Shown one piece after another: positions 1 through 9,025 of a DNA stretch of 64,000 bases. The position numbers were made by a program, and so were the translations under genes. Under the pieces are notes generated by a model. The model saw only the letters and a list, made by a program, of their open reading frames with translations. It was not told the origin of the DNA and made no database searches. Every line of letters begins with the position of its first letter. The first letter of the stretch is position 1. The DNA comes from Cryptomeria japonica (lineage: Eukaryota; Streptophyta; Pinopsida; Cupressales; Cupressaceae), in NCBI RefSeq assembly GCF_030272615.1, contig NC_081415.1:366823167-366887166 (forward strand), read 5' to 3'.

Positions 1-1465
1 TCACCGGTGTTGTAAACCTGCATCAAAATAAGTGGAAGAAGCATTTAGAAATTATGGTTGATGATGCCACATTGCCTCATCTGGATACGGTCCAGATCGA
101 ACAAGGATTTCCCTTTACATGCAAGTTTGCTCTCACCATTAATAGTAATGATTTCCTTCATTTGATAGGCCAGGTTGGCGGCCTAGTCAGCACATGAATT
201 TGCTTCCCTGTACATGTGTGTGAAAACACACATATCAAATGTATCACTTATTTTCTTTGCTACTTTAATAGCGTTGTTTATTGACCAAGATGGCGGGAAC
301 TCCTTTTTCAAATAGTTTATTATATTCAATGAGTCTCCTTCACACCAGACTCTAGTGCAGTTGGCTTCCTTTGCTAGGACCATCCCATGATAAGCTGCCA
401 TAGCCTCAGCAACATGATTAGTCTGATTTCCTATAGGTATGCATTTAATAATTTTGCATTTTCCCCATTCATCCCTTAGGACCACACCACATCTCGCAAT
501 ACCAGGATTACCCTTTGAAGCTCCATCAAAGTTGATTTTCATCCAACCATTGGGAGGACATTCCCATTTCACACCCTCTCTAGGATTAGTCTGAAAGTGA
601 TCAAGTCCTTTTCATCTCCACTTCTTCAAGATTATTTGATCATCCTTGTCTTGAGGATTAGCAATACCACCTATAATATTAATATATTCCAATATGTTTC
701 TTTTTATTTTCTCAAATACAATTTGAGCCTTAGACACCTTCTCTCTGAACACTCTTTCATTTCTCTCTTTCCATATACCCCAGCACATATGGGGTAAAGC
801 CACTTTCCACAACAAAATAGTAGACTTATTCCTTGATGGGTGTTGCCAAGAATTAAAAACCTCTTGAACTGATTCTGGGAAACTCCAACTGATATTGAAG
901 TGATCCAAACATATTCCCCAGACAACAGCAGAGAAGGGACAATGAAAGAGCAGGTGGTTGATGGTCTCCTCATTCTGCATACAAAGAAAACAAACACTAG
1001 GCATGCACATACCTCTTTTTCTAAGGTTATCAATAGTTAGAATTTTATCTTGAAGGGTTGTCTAGAAGAAAATATTAATTTTAGGGGTTAGGCCTTTAAC
1101 CCAAGCCTTAGCCCAACAAGGACTCTCCATTTTAGAAAATTGTTGATAATAAAGAGAGGCCACGGTAAATTTACCATTTGTTGTGAGTTTCCAGATTAAT
1201 TGATCTTCATCTTCCACCACCACCATGGAGTTTATTATTTTGTTCAGACTTCCCGAGGAGGGATCAACTTGAGATAAATCCTTCCATTGTCCATCTTTCC
1301 AATAGCCACCCACCATAGAGCCATATTTTTCCTTGCAAAAGGAATTGTTATCAAAATAAGGAGATGCAAGTTTGGAAGGATAAATTTGTTTTATAGGAAG
1401 CAGTTTGATAACATTTTTGTGAAATAACTGAGACATAATACTATGCAAAGATTCATTCAAAGGAG
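1..1465 (-). mobile_element. LINE (L1-type) 3' portion, 5'-truncated
   Basis: A minus-strand non-LTR retrotransposon tail recognised from its ORF2 C-terminus (zinc-finger zf-RVT region followed by a plant-type RNase H). Homology to ORF2 starts abruptly near 1465, where a Ty3-type gag reading frame stops, so the LINE probably landed in that gag and was 5'-truncated, as LINE insertions usually are. The 3' end and target duplication lie left of the window, so the insertion cannot be proven here. Confidence 0.8.
45..1460 (-). pseudogene. LINE ORF2 C-terminal region: zf-RVT plus RNase H, broken by stops
   Basis: One reading frame runs from 1460 to about 45 with three in-frame stops (near 1062, 612 and 183). 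In order it shows a pre-zinc-finger stretch ending GLTPKINIFF, the zf-RVT finger (CFLC...HLLFHC), then an RNase H domain. The RNase H keeps its four acidic positions: D in INFDGASKGNPG, E in AEAMAAYHG, D in CEGDSLNII and D in REANSCAD. In the parent LINE, ORF2 primes and copies the transcript at the target and RNase H removes the RNA strand. Endonuclease and reverse transcriptase domains are absent. The stops are TAG, TGA and TAG, each one transition from an expected sense codon. Being one frame with only point lesions, it is a fairly recent copy, but it is dead. Confidence 0.85.
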
Positions 1466-1469
1466 TAAA

Positions 1470-2004
1470 CTACCTTTCTCTTTGGAAAAATTTAGAAATA
1501 GAAGGCACACATGTTGTAGCATTCACGTGGTTGTTGTTGATTGGATCATTGAACTTGATGAACCTTTTTGTTAGTTTGAAATTCCCAAATGGCTGTTGAA
1601 CACTCTCCCCCTTATCACTCAGAGCTATAGGAGTGGATTGCTCCATTTGACTCACAACCCGTTGATAATTATGGAGTGTTGCCCACAATTGCGGAAAGGA
1701 AATAAACTCAAACAAAAGAAGTTTTTCCCTAATATCTTTTTGTAAATTAGAAATGAAAATTATTTGAATATCATTATCAGGAACATTAAAAGAAATTTGA
1801 GCACACAAATGCTTATATCTATCAATGAAATCAATCACTTTTTCTTTAACACCTTGTTTACAATGCATTAAATCAGTCAAAGTGATTTTAGGACCAATGT
1901 TGTTTTGAAATTGTTGGATGAAAGCATTTGCTAGTTGTTGAAAGGAAGTGATAGAATAAGAAGGCAAAGAGCAATACCATTCTAAGGCCTTATCTCTTAG
2001 TCTT
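1470..2004 (-). pseudogene. Ty3-type gag, third segment (capsid core)
   Basis: Retrotransposon gag capsid region, recognisable from RLRDKALEWYCSLPS, then ITSFQQLANAFIQQF and IDRYKHLCAQISF. This segment continues the gag seen at 6193-6783 and 14615-15109: the frame carries on across the 2005-6192 insertion when one copy of the 5-bp duplication GTCTT (plus strand) is discounted. On its left it ends at the LINE junction near 1465, so nucleocapsid, protease and pol are missing. Gag would form the cytoplasmic particle in which the element is reverse-transcribed. Upstream bases translated in the same frame (2005-2267) belong to the LTR-like insert, not to gag. Confidence 0.8.
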
Positions 2005-2685
2005 TGTTGGTAAACAGATTTATCACTGTGGTCGTTTACCTGACACCGACCCTGTTTGCCCGATAAGCAGTGACAAACGTTCCAACAGTTGGAGAGATTG
2101 TTCTGTGAAACACGATCTTCCTCTGTGTTTGAGAGGGGCAGCTCCCTTGTATGATAGGGGTATTTAGGATTTTTATGTACTTTTAACCTGAAAGTACATA
2201 AAGGAGAAAACATAAAAGTAAAAATAAATAGAGATAGAAACCCCAACAATAGACATACGATCATCAACTGAGATTTCTCAACATAGCAGAAGATTACAAG
2301 GGGAATTTATAAGTTAATATGCATAGCCATGAGATGACAATAAAGAAGAATGATAAATCTCAACATACGGAGAGATAAGATACTTCAACACATTCAAACT
2401 GAGATACCAAAGGTTGCTTGTGCACCATCACATCAATTGTACAAATCACATATACATAAAAAGACTACCAATTTGACATACGAGAAATCAGCAATGATAA
2501 CACATGAATACATTTAGAACACACGAACTAAGACGTATTCTTCATTATCCTTTTGGAAATATAAAAGTCCAAAATCCTTTCTATACATAGTGCAAATCAG
2601 AATGTCATGACAAATTTCTCTTAGAATTCCAGCAGAGTTTTCCCCTTTGTAAAAAGTCCTCCCCTTTACATTACAAATAGCCTTG

Positions 2686-2693
2686 TATTTATA
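2686..2693 (-). promoter_or_regulatory. TATA-like box of the large LTR-like insert
   Basis: The minus strand reads TATAAATA, within CCTATAAATACAAGG, followed by a C/T- and A-rich stretch with no ORF. The position suits an LTR promoter reading toward the gag side. Motif only; no transcript start can be shown. Confidence 0.45.
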
Positions 2694-3659
2694 GGCTTCC
2701 CAAAATAACTACCTTAGTAACTAACTTTAATCCTGGGTTAATAACTAACTCTTTTCTGTGTAAATTTCAATGAGTTAATAACTTACACTTTTATGCACAA
2801 AAGAAGTGAACTTTCTAACCTTTGGTTACAATAAGTGACATAAGTCACTTTTACAAGAATACAAGTTCAAAATCGTAATATCGATGAAGAACCAAGTCAT
2901 GAGATATGTTGTGGCACTTCTCTGTCTTCATCTGCTTCATTTGCACTTTCAATCATCTCGCCTTCCAACCTCTACTATTGACATAATGTATCCATTCACC
3001 AACATGTTTCTTCAAAAGTCACACACTACAACTTTGTCGACTAGACATCATTCCATCTTGCATATTTGTCAATTGTCTTGAAAAATATTTTCCATCATAC
3101 CATATCACACATGCCATCCTCTAAAGTAAAAAAAATATTTTGTTCTCCAAGTTCCTTCCATGGATAGCAAGAGTTGGCACATATTTTCATATAGGAAAAC
3201 ACATCTAACACATAGTAGAGAGTGAATTAGATGTTTCATCAATTCAAGCCTCCGTATTGAAGATCCAAACTAGAGCTTATTCAAACTAAAAAAGAAATCC
3301 TTTAAAACCATTGAAATCTTATCTTCTAATATATCCTTTAGTAATTCATTGGTCACTTCTCTTATTTGTACATCAACCTATGCTTCCACACAACAAATCC
3401 ATTTTGTGCTACCCATGCTAAGATATCAAGTTGCTTACTGTCTTCACATATTCCTTTGTTAACCTTGCCTTCTGAGGATTGTAAGTGCCCACCATTATTT
3501 GAATCACAACTATTAAAAGTGCTCCATTTGATAGAATATCCCACCTGCTAAGATATGTTCAAAAGTACTTCACTAATCCGAGGTTTTGAGAGTTTCCTTT
3601 CAAAATTCATTTCATGTATAATATTATAATCATTTCATCTCATCCCTCGAGATGACATC

Positions 3660-4990
3660 TCTTGGAGGCATTTAGTCAAATAGTTAACGTACTCTTATAT
3701 TTGCTTCTACATTTTGCATGCAATCTTGTTAACTCTATTTTCTATTTGCAATCTCTTCATTTGCTTGAGAGTTCATTAAGCCCCTCTTCAATGAATCCAT
3801 TGTGCAAGCCTTGCAATCATACATGCCTAAAGACTCATTTCTTTGGAGCATCTTGTCAAACAAATTGAATGTTGTATCTTGGCCTCCACATTTCTCACGC
3901 ATGTTAGCCAAAGCACTTGCAAGTATGATGTCTAACAAAAATCATTTTGTTTCAAAATTCCCATATTGGCATGTGCTTGGAGGATTGACAAATGTTGCGG
4001 GATCAATACGATTGTCAAGGGTGGATTGTATGAAGAGAGTGTGAGAGTACTCCTTCCACGACCTCCCCAGGTATGTCTTGATGTGGCCCTTTACACGTGC
4101 AAGGGCGGGAGATGCATAAATATTACAATTATGGATGAAAATTCCAGTGCTTTCATTAGGATCTGTTCTTCCTTGAGCAGTAATTGTGTTCTTTTGGTTG
4201 ATCATGGGACGTCAAGCGATGATATTGTTGTTCTAGATGACCACTGCAGTGTTGCCAAAGATGAAATCCACGGTCCCATAAGTGTCGACCTCGCGGTAGA
4301 ATTGGCAAAGGGAGTAGACATACATAGTGTCTTGGTAGCCCTCGAGGTTCCATAGGTACACCACCCTGTCAATTGCATTTGCATTTTGTCAAATAATCAT
4401 CATGCATGCATTATATCAAATAGCTTGCATGCATTGTCTATGCTTCCATGATTTGCAAATCACATCTACCAAAGCAGCTATAAGTGCCACAACTATCAAA
4501 ATCCCTTTATCCTTTGTGCTTTACTGAATACCTTGTTTGGTTTGATGGCTTCCACGTTGGCTTGCTAGCAAAAAGGGTGGAATGTTAAGGTTATGGAATG
4601 CAACTTTACACCTTCTCCGAAGTATTCTATCAGATAGTTCGCTTGATGTGGCTGAGCTTCCATTTTGACACGGACGAAAATGATGGCTTGTAAAGGATTA
4701 CAGAATTTAGCTTTACAATTGCCAATTGCATTGTGCATACCCTGAGATCATCGCATTCCATGAGACCACATTTCTTTGCGATCAACATCTGCCATGAGAT
4801 ACGTTTCTTTGAGGAATTCTATCAAATGGTTCACATGCGTTGTCTATGTTTTTCCTTATGCTCCCACGATGCCTTCAAATTTGTCACGCGATTTGGTCAA
4901 ACAGTTCACATGCATTGTATGTCAAATAGTTTTGTATGGGCTTCCATGATTTACATCTGTCAGTGACATACTCCTTTGTGGCCATTTGTC
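3660..4990 (+). repeat. Diverged short repeats around the pectinesterase fragment
   Basis: A phrase close to TCAAAYAGTTCACATGCATTGT followed by a T/C-rich tail and CCATGATTTGC or CCACGATGCC recurs with variation near 3675, 4418, 4827, 4898 and 4920. Spacing is irregular (roughly 20 to 750 bases), and the pectinesterase fragment lies among the copies. Seen by eye; the number of units is uncertain. Confidence 0.4.
3996..4375 (-). pseudogene. Pectin methylesterase (pectinesterase) fragment
   Basis: One minus-strand frame matches the core of plant pectinesterases, which remove methyl groups from cell-wall pectin. Visible blocks in order: [20 protein letters not shown] (catalytic-region Gln and the GYQDT motif), [10 protein letters not shown] (second catalytic Asp), QKNTITAQGRTDPNESTGI and TYLGRSWKEYSHT (the conserved Arg; the usual LGRPW is LGRSW). 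Two in-frame stops fall between VDFIFGN and the QKNTI block, TAG where CAG is expected and TGA where CGA is expected. The match begins near the usual SDRSVFY block and fades after IDPA, so signal peptide, inhibitor domain and the C-terminal third are missing, about 125 codons out of several hundred. It sits inside the large LTR-like insert, so it was probably captured from a host gene. Without introns in this span I cannot tell retro-capture from DNA capture. Confidence 0.85.
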
Positions 4991-5357
4991 AAACAAGAAA
5001 ACACCTTGTTTATGATTGCATTATCACATGAATTGTTGTGATATGCCAAAACAATTTATCTACATTTCCTCAAAACAGCAGCTACGCCTCCATATTCTAC
5101 ATATCAATCATTCCAAGCAGTTGCAACTCCACGCCTGACAAAATTCTTTGATCCTCTGTGATATGATGAATATCGCGGCAGATTAACTCAACCTCGGCTA
5201 AAGGCATTCATTCATTCTGACAACCTACGCCTTCCACACTTTGTATCCATATTCCATTTTAGGTATGTTCATGTTTCTTTCAGTGCATTGATGAATGTTC
5301 ATAACCTGCTACTTGAAAGCTCTTCTTTTTTTTTGTTTTTAAAACTCATATGGAAAA

Positions 5358-5586
5358 AGGTTAAGAATGCTCACTTTTTGAGCATTTCTAACCTTCTTGA
5401 CAAATTGGGACCCGTGAGGTTAAGAAATGAGGTTAGAAATGCTCAAAAAGTGAGCATTTCTAAACTTTTTGTGAAAGGTTAGAAATATGGGTTAGAAATG
5501 CTCAAAAAGTGAGCATTCCTAACCTTTTTGACAAAAGGTTGAAAAATGAGGTTAAGAATGCTCAAAAAGTGAGCATTTCTAACCTT
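5358..5586. repeat. Tandem array of four near-perfect hairpins
   Basis: Four copies of a palindrome of about 35 bases start near 5359, 5431, 5490 and 5550. Each arm reads GGTTAGAAATGCTCA and its complement TGAGCATTTCTAACC, joined by a 5-base A/T centre. In the first copy the centre is in the opposite orientation (CTCACTTTTTGAG against CTCAAAAAGTGAG). The last three are spaced 59-60 bases. Spacers carry weak repeats such as TTTTTGACAAA. A transcript of either strand would fold into a row of stem-loops. Confidence 0.85.
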
Positions 5587-6192
5587 TTGCTTCAACAAAC
5601 AATTGAGTACATCTTGGAAACCATTGGCCACTGAGAGGAAACAAGGAAGAGTGCAGCCAATGCTTTTAAACAGCTTTTTAAGCACAAACGACCAGACATA
5701 TTAAAATAATTTAAAATATTAAATTATTATTTGAGAAATAATTTAAATATTTTAAATATATTGCTTTGGCTGGAGAAAAATGGCATCTTTCAAATGGTGA
5801 GGAGTAAGATCCTGAAATTTGAAACACGTGTCAATGGTAGGGAAATCGATCCACGCAATTATTTATGCCTCATGACGAAACCTTAAATGAGATATTTTAA
5901 TCATTTGGGGACAACAAACATCTAAAATTGAAAGTTTAAAATATGACAAAGTGTAAACTGGGTTCAGGTGAAAAATGGCCACACGATATAAACTGACATT
6001 TAGATCCTGACTATCAAGTGATTTCCCCCAATTTGTGATAATTTTTAAAATTCTTTCATTTTTCATATTCTGACTTGTAAGGACCTTGGATTGCGTGTTC
6101 ACTGTTTACACAAAAACAACTATTGGATCTTTACTCGACACTGAGACCGATTTAAAGTTCAAATTTTATGTAGGCCAAATATGGGGGCAACA

Positions 6193-6783
6193 GTCTTCTT
6201 ATAAACAATTTTGCAAGCAATTATTGATCATAAGCAAAATCAGTACACAAGGTTTGAAATGTTTTGACATGTGTAAGAGTATCACCTTTTCCATTATAGA
6301 GTTCCAATTGAGGGATCTCAACATGTTTAGGTGGCACAGCTTTAACAATATCAAGATAAAGTGGGCTCGCAACATCAAAGGTGGGCACACTAAACTTGGA
6401 TTGACTCATGGAATCAATTTTTTGTTGTAAGGAAGACATGGTTTGAGCAAGATTGTTAATTGTCATTTCGGTAGAAGAATTGATGCTAGACATAGGTGAT
6501 TGAGAAGTTGGTGTGATGTTATTGAAAGAAGGCATGGATTGAGAATAAGGTGGTGGGACATTATGATAAGTAGTCATTGATGATTATTAGGTAGGAAAAG
6601 GGACACTTAAAGGAGGAATAAAGTTGTTGAAGGAATTTCCCCCTTTTGTCACACTGATTAAAACACTCATGGAAGACATAGGTAATGGTGGAAGATTAAA
6701 TGAAGAAGAGGGATTTGCCCCATGACCTATGGTTGCAGGAATGACATTTTGAGTTGAAGTAGCCATGATGTTAGATGTGAAAG
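6193..6783 (-). pseudogene. Ty3-type gag, second segment
   Basis: Middle part of the same gag gene: a Pro/Ser/Met/Asn-rich N-terminal linker (SSFNLPPLPMSSM, VPPPYSQSMPSF), a heptad-like stretch (NNLAQTMSSLQQKIDSM), then the start of the capsid region (YNGKGDTLTHVKTFQTLCTDFAY). Frame continuity with 14615-15109 holds across the Copia insertion, and with 1470-2004 across the LTR-like insert. In-frame TAA stops occur in two places, a tandem pair near 6586 and one just after CTDFAYDQ near 6208, all explained by CAA or CGA type codons changed at C. The domain order matches the usual gag, with only inactivating point changes and insertions. Confidence 0.8.
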
Positions 6784-8669
6784 TGATGGTATGATGAAAG
6801 AACAAGGATCCGGTCAACTACTGAGAGGGGGTGTGAATCAGTAGATAGAAAAACTGATAAACTTTCACCTTTCTCATAAATAACCACTCAAAGTAAACTT
6901 AGAACTATCAATGCAATATCTCTTTCAAGATAAAACTGTCAAGCTAAACTGGTTGACTATTACAACAGATAACAGTAAACAACTTAAAACTCATAACCAT
7001 TCAAATACTTTTACTAACATAAGTAAAATTTCATTTCATATTGCTGCCGATTATCATGACTTGTCAAAGTGGAATAAGTAGTTAAGCAAATCGACCATAA
7101 AAACATAACCACAAAAACATTCACCACTTGACACAATATTTTTGACGTGGAAACCCAAATGGGAAAAACCACGATGAGATGAGACTCACAAGATAACTAT
7201 CTAAACTCTTTTGAAGTTCGCCCTATTAGGAGCAAAGCTTGTTAGAGCTTTTACAAAAAGTATTGTTAAGAACAGATCATGTTAGGGACCAGACGATTAA
7301 CGGATTGACTATAATGTCTTTTTAGAAGCAATACCCTATGAGGAGTAACCTTTATAAAGGATTTAGAATCCAAGCTAATGGATCACCTTGTTAGAGGGTT
7401 TGAATAACACCAAGCTTGTTAGAGCTTACTCGATTAGGGGATTTAACTATTGTAAATGTTAGAAAATAACAGGAGTTTGTTGATCTATTTGAATAGCACT
7501 TTACTTGCTTGTTCAGATCCTTTTCATGCTCCTATATGCCTTTAATCAAACTACAGATACATCATCTAGTTTGAAAACCACACACTCAATTCAACTTTGC
7601 CAACATACTTAAACTAAAACAACTCATCGACCTTATAAAAAAATCAATTAGGTTGATAACACAACAAAAACCTAATTCTCTCATAGAGATTACAAACAAG
7701 TCGGTTCAAGTATGACCATTGGATTACATAACAATCTCTACACATCATTCAAGAAAGCCTCAACCACTCCTTGATCACCGCTTCATCGAACTCAGTAACT
7801 CATCACGCACTTTGCATTACATGCAATATACTTTCTCATTCCCAAGACAAAAATTGTTACCTCAATGTGCCAAAATCACCTTGAAACTCTCTTCATACAA
7901 TATGCATACGTGTCATAATCATTACCGCTCATCATCAGATCATAAACCACTATAACCAATTCACCAAACTTAATCGGTTAGGGTTTACCGGTTCAACTCT
8001 CCAATACTTAGCAATATCGGTTCACTCCACAAACTTACCTACTGGTTACATTTCCTTTCACTTAGCTCTTCCTACCAGTTCTGATTAATTGAAAAACAGG
8101 TTTTAAGGACCCGAAACCATTACAACATAGTTAAAAAAAATAGCAAAGAAAATAGAGTCCACATACAAAGCGACTGGTCCAAAAAACCAGTGAACAGAAA
8201 AAACAACTAAACAACAAAAAACAACAAAGAACCCAAGGAGACACTACATAGTGATTTTCTTCAGCAGCTCCTCTACCTTAGTCACCAGCTCATCATAAGT
8301 TGCCCCAACTGCTTTTAGCTCCTCCAGGTCCTTATTCACTTTCTTTTCCTTCCTCTTTCCACGGGTGTGAGTTCTGGGACCTTGGACTTCCCCGGTTCCT
8401 TTTGCATCTAGGTCAATTTCCTAGGTTTCCTTTTCATCATCGAGCTTGCTGATGAGGGCATGGGTGTTGTTGGCTGAGATTTTCAGAATGCTGAGACTCT
8501 GCTCCGCAATGTTCTTGAGGCACTCCTCTATCTTGTCCACTTTGGCAACTGTATCCGAGAGCTCTTCCTACCAATTACAAAACATCATTACAACAATATC
8601 ATTACCAGTTAATTGACATCAATGACAACATAACATATCATTAATGCAATCTTTATGCAAATACCAACA
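6784..8669 (-). repeat. 3' LTR of the 6784-14614 Copia element
   Basis: Matches 13204-14614 along its whole length and has TG...CA ends (TGATGG, CCAACA on the plus strand). It is 475 bases longer than its partner, mostly because of a 483-base retroposon plus a 13-base duplication at 8064-8572. The element-strand 3' end carries the C-rich block before CTCTCAG seen in many plant Copia LTRs. Confidence 0.93.
8077..8559 (-). mobile_element. Retroposon A: 5'-truncated insert with 13-bp target duplication and coiled-coil ORF end
   Basis: This 483-base insert is flanked by AGCTCTTCCTACC at 8064-8076 and 8560-8572. The partner LTR has the same 13 bases once (14505-14517) and no insert, so the empty site is preserved. 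On the minus strand it begins in an open frame of about 105 codons with one in-frame TAG, rich in K, E and L with heptad spacing (LSDTVAKVDKIEECL, LISKLDDEKET) and a basic THTRGKRKEKKVNKDLEEL stretch, ending VEELLKKITM and a TAG stop. A T-rich 3' untranslated part follows, ending GGTCCTTAAAACC-TGTTTTT. Long variable target duplications and 5' truncation are typical of LINE-driven insertion. I do not recognise the protein. The insert at 29649-30003 has the same 3' end. Confidence 0.8.
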
Positions 8670-8685
8670 ATCTCCCCCTTTGGCA
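8670..8685 (-). other. Polypurine tract of the Copia element
   Basis: The minus strand reads GCCAAAGGGGGAGAT directly before the LTR start TGTTGG, the usual second-strand primer position. 8686-9025 is a 3' untranslated stretch between it and the pol stop, with no ORF. Confidence 0.85.
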
Positions 8686-9025
8686 TTGATGGCAATACAA
8701 ATATCAATACCATTGATTGGTTTGATTGTGAATAGGAATCTTGGTTTACATTTTACCATGTACTCTCCTTGTCTTCAACTTGTCTTCAATTACCATGTTG
8801 GTTGTACATCTTGCCTCTGTCAATCATACAACTCTTCTCCTAATAATCACATGGTTCTCCCCCTTTGACAACAATGCCAAAGTGAAAGTAAAACATGAAA
8901 TGTAAAACTTCATTGTTCAGCATCAACAACCTGCAACTTGATACTCCTCCAATGGAATAACTCCACTTCTACATCAATCCACTGAAAAATTTTGCGAGTA
9001 GCTCTGGGACTTGATGTAATCTACA

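Larger units (their letters stand above)
2005..6192 (-). mobile_element. Large (4.2-kb) solo-LTR-like insertion with captured sequence
   Basis: The insert starts TGTTGGTAAACAG and ends GGGGGCAACA on the plus strand, so it has TG...CA ends with a short TGTTG/CAACA inverted repeat. It is flanked by identical 5-bp copies GTCTT at 2000-2004 and 6193-6197, and it interrupts a gag frame that continues exactly across it. I see no second copy of either end inside, no primer site, no polypurine tract and no gag or pol of its own, so a single very long LTR is the simplest reading. A TATA-like box on the minus strand at 2686-2693, about 680 bp from the inferred 3' end, fits minus-strand orientation. Inside lie a pectinesterase fragment (3996-4375), diverged short repeats and an array of hairpins (5358-5586). 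2060-3600 and 4990-5350 hold no gene that I can see. A non-autonomous element with unrecognised internal structure is the alternative. Confidence 0.7.

Noticed and set aside
3735-3938. 67-codon minus-strand frame beside the pectinesterase fragment, considered as the pectinesterase inhibitor domain
   Set aside because: It lacks the inhibitor domain cysteine and helix pattern and lies on the C-terminal side, where the inhibitor domain would not be.
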